19,163 bases of DNA from Treponemataceae bacterium. GTDB taxonomy: Bacteria > Spirochaetota > Spirochaetia > Treponematales > Treponemataceae. The notes under the pieces are model-generated. The model did no database searches, had not been told where the DNA came from, and saw only the letters and a program-made list of their open reading frames with translations. The stretch spans positions 1 to 19,163 of the forward strand of contig JAILRX010000017.1 in NCBI GenBank assembly GCA_024697985.1, written 5' to 3'. The position numbers were made by a program, and so were the translations under genes. Shown one piece after another: positions 14,732-19,163 of the stretch (positions within the stretch are counted from its first letter, which is position 1; each line of letters starts with the position of its first letter).

Positions 14732-14772
14732 AACAAAAAAGCATCTGACGAAAAATCAGATGCTTTTTTGTT
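14732..14772. terminator. bidirectional intrinsic terminator
   Basis: A perfect 17-bp inverted repeat (14732-14748 and 14756-14772, 7-base loop) has an A6 tract in one arm and a T6 tract in the other. It works in either direction and separates the convergent acidic-protein gene (plus) and rsfS (minus). Confidence 0.92.
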
Positions 14773-14816
14773 TTAAACATACTTGAAAAGTACGCACCAA
14801 AAACTGACGAAATACC

Positions 14817-15161
14817 TTACATCAACTTTTCGCCGGCCTTCCACAATGACTCAAGCTCGTAAAAATCGCGTGCTTCCTGAGACATAAGATGAACGACAAC
14901 GGGTCCCATATCAATAAGATTCCAGTCATCCCCATTCGGAGACCTTCTGGCAGGAACATTGATCTCAAGATCATTTTCCTTTGCGTAATCCTTTACCTGT
15001 TTGTACAGACCCTTCCAGTGAGAGGCACTGTTTATTGTTACGATTACAAAATAGTCAGTCCAGCTGTTCAGCTGCGATACATCAAGAACGCTTACGTCCT
15101 CGCCTTTATAGTCAATCATAAGCTGAGCGATTTCCATCGCCTTATCTTTTGCAGTTTTCAT
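14817..15161 (-). CDS. rsfS: ribosomal silencing factor RsfS (Iojap family)
   Basis: This encodes 114 residues. RsfS binds ribosomal protein L14 on the large subunit and blocks subunit joining when nutrients are short. The family core is clear: KGEDVSVLDVSQLNSWTDYFVIVT, SASHWKGLYKQVKDYAKE and NLIDMGPVVVHLMSQEARDFYELESLW. ATG at 15161 has AGGAG just upstream. It lies 17 bases after the LCP-type gene and is the last gene of the rpmA-obg-nadD series, ending at the bidirectional terminator. The nadD-yqeK-rsfS order is conserved in Firmicutes. Confidence 0.97.
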   Translation of the reverse strand: MKTAKDKAMEIAQLMIDYKGEDVSVLDVSQLNSWTDYFVIVTINSASHWKGLYKQVKDYAKENDLEINVPARRSPNGDDWNLIDMGPVVVHLMSQEARDFYELESLWKAGEKLM

Positions 15162-15178
15162 TTTTTCTCCTAAATATT

Positions 15179-16405
15179 TTAGTTTACGCGACGTCCATCA
15201 AAATCTTTACCCAAGATGATGGTAAAATCGGCCTTTGAACTTGAATCCAAGCCCGAAGAATTATCCTGAATTTCATCAACTATGATATTGTCGCAGTTAA
15301 TGAAATCTCCCAACGCCTTGACTACATCCTTGTTATCGATGTGGTCAATTATAACCGTCTTTTCATAATCATTTCGATCTGCATTTTTTGAAGGCAGAAC
15401 GTTATATCCGATTCCCTGAAGCAAAATCGAAGTATTTCTTGCAAGCCCCTGAACAGTTGTTCCGTTCTGAATTTCAAGTTCGTAAGTTCTACTGAACGCC
15501 ATTTCATTTTCCATGACGAGAGTCTGCATGCTTACCTTGCAAGAATCTTTTATAAGCTGTCCGTCATAATAAGGGAACAGAAGATCTATGCCGTCAACAC
15601 TTTTTGTATAGCCAGAAATTGTCTGAGGCGCAAGTTTTTCAGAATCAATTGATGAAAGTTCTTCCAAAAGCCTTTTCAAATGCTTCTTTTCTATGTTGGC
15701 AGTCATGAACTTAGAAAGTTCTGTCATTACGCGTTTTGAATTGATCTTTTCTCGCTTTTCACTCAAGGTTCCCAAAAGTGAAACAACAACGTTCTGAGCC
15801 CTCTCCTGAACGTCAAAATAAGTTTCATCCTCTTCAGAGTAGTACAGATAGCTGTAAACCTTGTCAGCATCAAGCCTGACAGATCCGGAAGGAAGCAAAA
15901 AGATTTCATCTTCAGTCCTGATGTCAATCGGTGAAGGAATGAAAAGCCTCAATCCTCCGACAAAATCGACCAGTTCAGTCAGCTGATCAATTGAAATTTC
16001 AATCGTAAACGGAATTCGAACAGAATTTCCAGAGTTCTTTGTCTTTTCAAAAAACAGATCCTCAACTTCCTTACGGTAGACTGACATCCCCTTTTCCAGA
16101 TAGATATCACCGATAGGAGCAGTTCGGTCAATTGAAGTCCAAATGTTACCGGTTCTGTCCGGAATATGAAACATCGCGGATCTTTTCGTCCCAGGATAGA
16201 ACATCAAAAGATCGGAAGCGATAATTTTATTATCATCGTGAAGGACGAACAGGACGTTCAAAATCTGCTCGTTTTCCAAAAGTTCATCGATTGGATTAGA
16301 TTTCAACGAAAAAAACAGAACAAAAGCTACAGCTACAAGAACTGCAAGACTGAGTATCAAAAAAAGATAGCTCTGTTCCCTGATTTTTTTTATTTTTCCT
16401 GACAT
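15179..16405 (-). CDS. LCP (LytR-CpsA-Psr)-like membrane protein with LytR C-terminal domain
   Basis: This encodes 408 residues. A basic N-terminus and one membrane segment (about 12-34) place the rest in the periplasm. Residues about 48-215 resemble an LCP domain (LNVLFVLHDDNKIIASDLLMFY, HIPDRTGNIW, LTELVDFVGGL, the LPSGSVRLDADKVYSYLYY stretch, and QERAQNVV). Residues about 305-355, with ELEIQNGTTVQGLA and LLQGIGYNV, match the LytR C-terminal domain. LCP enzymes attach phospho-linked polymers to peptidoglycan in Gram-positive bacteria. In a diderm spirochaete the substrate is unknown, and some usual LCP residues (the G-D-R motif after the first strand) appear altered. The start overlaps nadD-yqeK by 16 bases, and rsfS follows after 17 bases. 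Confidence 0.82.
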   Translation of the reverse strand: MSGKIKKIREQSYLFLILSLAVLVAVAFVLFFSLKSNPIDELLENEQILNVLFVLHDDNKIIASDLLMFYPGTKRSAMFHIPDRTGNIWTSIDRTAPIGDIYLEKGMSVYRKEVEDLFFEKTKNSGNSVRIPFTIEISIDQLTELVDFVGGLRLFIPSPIDIRTEDEIFLLPSGSVRLDADKVYSYLYYSEEDETYFDVQERAQNVVVSLLGTLSEKREKINSKRVMTELSKFMTANIEKKHLKRLLEELSSIDSEKLAPQTISGYTKSVDGIDLLFPYYDGQLIKDSCKVSMQTLVMENEMAFSRTYELEIQNGTTVQGLARNTSILLQGIGYNVLPSKNADRNDYEKTVIIDHIDNKDVVKALGDFINCDNIIVDEIQDNSSGLDSSSKADFTIILGKDFDGRRVN

Positions 16406-17553
16406 AGACTCTCCAATAATCGATATGTTTCATCCGCAACGGCACAACCCTTGTTTTCAAGGTAATCAACATTCTCTTTAAGAACAAAAAGCATCAGCTC
16501 ATCAAGGCTCATGTCCTCAAACTGAGCAAGATACTCTTTCGTCACATGCGGCCGTCCCGGTTCAATTTTATCTGCAACGTACAGGATTTTTGCCAGTGGA
16601 CACATTCCGCATTTTCCAAAGGTGTGGTAACGGACGGCTTCCATTATATCAACGTATTCATCAAAATCCAAGTTGAATTTCTGATTCAAAACAACAGCCG
16701 CTGCCCTTCCATGAAGAAGAGCCGGTTTTTGTCTTTCAATTTCAGAAATTTCCATGCCATCCTGAAGGGCAAGAGTGATGAGCTGCTCATCTGAAAAATC
16801 CTTGCAGATATCGTGAGCAATGCCTGCAAAATATCCGAATTTTTCGTTCACGCCGTATTTTTTACACAGATTGCGGCTGGTCTGGGCAACCCTGAGGATA
16901 TGCTCAAAACGCGATTTTTTCACGGATTTTTCTGCAAAATTTATTACCTGCTGGGTCAGTTCTTCAAACCACTCAACACCATAAAGCTTATTATTAATGA
17001 TATAGTCATAGACAGGATCCGGAACCATATAGCGGCAGCTCTCCCCGTTTTTCATTCGTTTCCTGAAATCTGAACTAGCAAGAGGCATGACAGGATTCGT
17101 AAGTGGCGTAAACGGAAATTTACTTTCAAGAGGAAGAGAATTCAGTTCCCGCTTTCCAACGATGAGCCTTACGCGGGAAGCAAGCGTATCTGCCATGTGC
17201 CAGGTATCAAAACCTGCAAGCAGATCATCGCCGATAATCAGACCGATTTTTCCTTCAATTTCATCCTGATAGCGCGATTCAAGGTCATAAATCGTATCGA
17301 GCGTATATGAAAGTCCCTTTCGTTTGATTTCACAGTCGTCGACCGTAAAATGCGGATTTGACTTGGTCGCAAGACGCAGCATGTTAAGTCTGTCCTCATC
17401 TGAAACGACAGCCTTATATGATTTATGAGGCGGGATACAGGCAGGAATGAAAATAATCTTATCGTATCCGAATTCAAGCCTGACGTCCTCGGCAAGCATA
17501 AGATGCCCGATATGCACAGGATTAAAAGTTCCACCCAAAACTGCGATTCTCAA
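16390..17553 (-). CDS. nadD: NadD-YqeK fusion: nicotinate-nucleotide adenylyltransferase plus HD-domain hydrolase
   Basis: This encodes 387 residues in two enzyme domains. Residues 1-192 are NadD, which adenylates nicotinate mononucleotide in NAD synthesis: GGTFNPVHIGH (7-17), PPHK (41-44), IGDD (107-110) and SSDFR (160-164). Residues about 196-387 are a YqeK-type HD hydrolase, a family shown to cleave diadenosine tetraphosphate symmetrically: FEHILRV (His218), AHDICKD (His247, Asp248), LLHGRAA (His281), RYHTFG (His310) and YVADKIEPGR (Asp328). The start is TTG at 17553, because MRIAVLGGTF is the family N-terminus and AAGGAAG lies upstream. The in-frame extension to 17604 is not NadD-like. 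TTGA overlaps the obg stop by four bases, suggesting coupling. In Bacillus nadD and yqeK are separate neighbours. Confidence 0.93.
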   Translation of the reverse strand: MRIAVLGGTFNPVHIGHLMLAEDVRLEFGYDKIIFIPACIPPHKSYKAVVSDEDRLNMLRLATKSNPHFTVDDCEIKRKGLSYTLDTIYDLESRYQDEIEGKIGLIIGDDLLAGFDTWHMADTLASRVRLIVGKRELNSLPLESKFPFTPLTNPVMPLASSDFRKRMKNGESCRYMVPDPVYDYIINNKLYGVEWFEELTQQVINFAEKSVKKSRFEHILRVAQTSRNLCKKYGVNEKFGYFAGIAHDICKDFSDEQLITLALQDGMEISEIERQKPALLHGRAAAVVLNQKFNLDFDEYVDIMEAVRYHTFGKCGMCPLAKILYVADKIEPGRPHVTKEYLAQFEDMSLDELMLFVLKENVDYLENKGCAVADETYRLLESLCQEK

Positions 17554-18728
17554 AATCCACTTCCTTGTTCCGATCCAGGATACTGAGTAGTTTCTGCCGA
17601 GCACGAAGCCCTGCTTTTCATGAATTCACTTTTTTTGGTTTTGCCTTCACGGTTCAAGGCTGTTTCACCAGAAATCGAAGCAAATCTTTCAGTCTTTTCA
17701 TTGAAATTTTCTTCAACAAGCGAAATGATGGCCTTCTGAACATTGCCAAGACCTGTTCTTTCGTAAACTGACATAAAAAGAACTGTTTCATCCGGATTAT
17801 TCTTAAGAAGCTGAGATTTCAGTTCTTCAGCCCTCTGTTCTGCGCCTTCAACATCAATTTTATTGCAAAGGATGATTCGCTTTTTCTTTGAAAGCTCTTC
17901 TGAAAAGGACTTCAACTCATCCATCAGAGTATCAAAAGCCGTAAGATAATTATCATCCGAAACGTCTATTACAAAAATCAGGCAGGAAGTTCTGCTGATA
18001 TGCTTCAGGAATCGGGTTCCAAGACCGGCACCTTCACTTGCACCTTCGATAATTCCAGGAATATCCGCAATGATGATGTCGTACTGATTGCCCTTTCCAT
18101 TGGCATCCCCTGCATGAAGAACACCGAGATTCGGAATTTTTGTCGTAAAAGGATATGGAGCAATTTTCGGTCGGGCATTGGTAAAATAATCCAAAAGAGA
18201 AGATTTTCCGGCATTTGGAAATCCGACAAGACCGCAGTCTGCCATGATGCTAAGCTCAACTTTCAGGAAACGAGTCTCGCCAGGCTTTCCCTCGTGGGCA
18301 TATTTTGGCGCCTGGTTTGTCGAAGACTTAAAATGCATGTTTCCCCAGCCGCCCTTGCCGCCGGTCAAAAATTTATAAACTTCATTTTCACTTTCTGTCG
18401 TAAATTCACAGATGAGTTCCCCGGTTTCTGCATCCCGGATTGTCGTTCCAGGTGGAACCGGTACGTAAACATCCTCTCCGTCCCGACCATATCTGTTTGA
18501 ACCTTCTCCATCGCAACCGTTCTTAGCCTTAAAGCACTGCTTGTGTCTAAGATGCGACAAGGTCCTCAAATTTCGTTTGACGCAAAAATATACATCGCCA
18601 CCACGACCGCCATCACCGCCGTTAGGGCCTCCATTAGGGACATACTTTTCTCTGCGGAACGCTATACAACCGTTTCCGCCTTTTCCTGAGCGAACTTCAA
18701 TTAACGCTTCATCTGCAAACGAAATCAC
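17550..18728 (-). CDS. obg: GTPase Obg/CgtA
   Basis: This encodes 392 residues. Obg is an essential GTPase of 50S assembly and stress signalling. The glycine-rich Obg domain (1-158) is typical, with RSGKGGNGCIAFRREKYVPNGG and GGDGGRGG. The G domain follows: GFPNAGKS (169-176), the switch I region PYPFTT, DIPGIIEGA (222-230), NKID (289-292), and a G5 region FMSVYERTGLG that departs from the common SA-x-TG form. The C-terminus (about 340-392) is a short polar tail; the OCT domain of Gram-positive Obg is absent. The start is GTG at 18728 with AGGAAG upstream. An intrinsic terminator ends 17 bases before the start. The stop overlaps the nadD-yqeK start. Confidence 0.97.
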   Translation of the reverse strand: MISFADEALIEVRSGKGGNGCIAFRREKYVPNGGPNGGDGGRGGDVYFCVKRNLRTLSHLRHKQCFKAKNGCDGEGSNRYGRDGEDVYVPVPPGTTIRDAETGELICEFTTESENEVYKFLTGGKGGWGNMHFKSSTNQAPKYAHEGKPGETRFLKVELSIMADCGLVGFPNAGKSSLLDYFTNARPKIAPYPFTTKIPNLGVLHAGDANGKGNQYDIIIADIPGIIEGASEGAGLGTRFLKHISRTSCLIFVIDVSDDNYLTAFDTLMDELKSFSEELSKKKRIILCNKIDVEGAEQRAEELKSQLLKNNPDETVLFMSVYERTGLGNVQKAIISLVEENFNEKTERFASISGETALNREGKTKKSEFMKSRASCSAETTQYPGSEQGSGF

Positions 18729-18745
18729 AATAATACTTCCTGATT

Positions 18746-18800
18746 AAAAAAAAATCCCCAAAGCGCTCCGAATTTAAAAACGGAAAAAATGCCTCGGGGA
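18746..18800 (-). terminator. intrinsic terminator between rpmA and obg
   Basis: On the minus strand the arms at 18791-18800 and 18755-18764 form a 10-bp stem (CCCC/GGGG core, some G-U pairs). Inside it sits a second small stem (TCCG/CGGA), and nine T residues follow (18754 to 18746). It ends 17 bases before the obg GTG. A separate hairpin, CATCAA/TTGATG, lies upstream at 18806-18821. Expression of obg would need read-through. Confidence 0.8.
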
Positions 18801-18852
18801 AATCACATCAAAAAATTGATGCCTTGATGAAAAGAAAAAATCTTGCCTTAAA

Positions 18853-19110
18853 TTAGCCCTTTACAGGTGCAATTGAAGCAAATTTTCTTCCCTTTCTTTC
18901 ATGATATACAACATTTCCAGATTCTGTTGCAAAAAGTGTATCGTCTTTACCTTTAAGAACATTTTCACCTGGATGAATTTTTGTTCCACGCTGACGAACA
19001 AGTATAGAACCAGCTGAAACTAATTCTCCGCCGAATGCTTTAATACCAAGATATTTTGGGTTTGAATCACGGCCGTTTTTAGCACCGCTTCCGCCTTTCT
19101 TTCGTCCCAT
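18853..19110 (-). CDS. rpmA: 50S ribosomal protein L27
   Basis: This encodes 85 residues, the normal L27 size. L27 reaches the peptidyl-transferase centre with its N-terminus. Signature stretches are KKGGSGAKNGRDSNPKYLGIKAFGG, SILVRQRGTKIHPG and GKDDTLFA. The ATG at 19110 is chosen because GGAGG lies eight bases upstream and MGRKKGG matches family N-termini. An extension to 19143 would run into the preceding gene. There is no cleavable Firmicutes-type N-terminal extension, so no Prp-type processing is implied. Gene order rpmA-obg is widely conserved. Confidence 0.98.
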   Translation of the reverse strand: MGRKKGGSGAKNGRDSNPKYLGIKAFGGELVSAGSILVRQRGTKIHPGENVLKGKDDTLFATESGNVVYHERKGRKFASIAPVKG

Positions 19111-19132
19111 TTTTATGCCTCCGCAATAATTT

Positions 19133-19163
19133 TTATTCTTCAACTCGCAGTTTGATACATTTC
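19133..19163 (-). CDS. 3' end of an upstream gene, probably ribosomal protein L21 (partial)
   Basis: One minus-strand frame reads KCIKLRVEE and then TAA (19133-19135), ending 22 bases before rpmA. Basic and hydrophobic residues followed by a short acidic end suit the C-terminus of L21, which usually precedes L27. Only nine residues are visible, so this rests mainly on gene order. Confidence 0.4.
   Translation of the reverse strand, partial: KCIKLRVEE

Noticed and set aside
17554..17604. N-terminal extension of NadD-YqeK
   Set aside because: The extension is out-of-frame obg coding sequence and not NadD-like; TTG at 17553 gives the family N-terminus with a good ribosome-binding site.

Overview
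The window looks like chromosomal housekeeping DNA from a low-GC spirochaete, most likely a Treponema-like species. The evidence is the protein character, the relaxed lipobox (FFSC) of the surface protease, and the gene order ispE-spoVG-(tRNA-Gln)-rplY-tilS-ftsH, which from memory resembles the spoVG-ctc-pth-tilS-ftsH block of Borrelia. No insertion sequence, phage gene, CRISPR array or toxin-antitoxin pair is visible. Most of the DNA is coding, and no gene-free stretch exceeds 300 bases once RNA genes are counted.

Layout. (1) 1-417: two minus-strand tRNA genes, Pro(CGG) and Asp(GTC), with an intrinsic terminator between them, a tRNA-Asp promoter, and a divergent promoter for the next gene. 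(2) 418-3604, plus strand: a membrane-anchored SurA/PpiD-like chaperone, then a DUF115 (Maf-like) protein whose 5' end carries a strong terminator-like hairpin and an unresolved start. (3) 14303 down to 3585, minus strand: ispE, spoVG, tRNA-Gln, rplY, a terminator, then tilS, ftsH, a secreted TPR protein, an HtrA-like lipoprotein protease and lepA, packed with overlaps or gaps under 25 bases after the terminator. (4) 14339-14772, plus strand: a small, extremely acidic 93-residue protein with its own promoter, a palindrome at its ribosome-binding site and a bidirectional terminator. (5) 19163 down to 14817, minus strand: a probable rplU end, rpmA, a terminator, obg, a nadD-yqeK fusion, an LCP/LytR-type protein and rsfS.

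How the genes relate. Many serve ribosome biogenesis or translation (L27, L25, Obg, RsfS, LepA, TilS, three tRNAs). A second theme is envelope and protein quality control (FtsH, HtrA-like lipoprotein, SurA/PpiD-like protein, TPR protein, LCP protein). IspE supplies isoprenoid precursors and NadD-YqeK joins NAD synthesis to an HD-type nucleotide hydrolase.

Most interesting signals: intrinsic terminators placed just before or over the start of a downstream gene (DUF115 gene, tilS, obg, and between the two tRNAs); a rplY leader that can form two mutually exclusive stems, one hiding the Shine-Dalgarno sequence; an ispE promoter so close to the ATG that the mRNA should be nearly leaderless; the acidic 93-residue protein; a TPR protein with three calcium-loop-like motifs; and a possible one-base frame problem at the DUF115 start. 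No clearly new multi-gene system was found. All statements come from reading the sequence by eye; no homology search, folding or promoter software was run.
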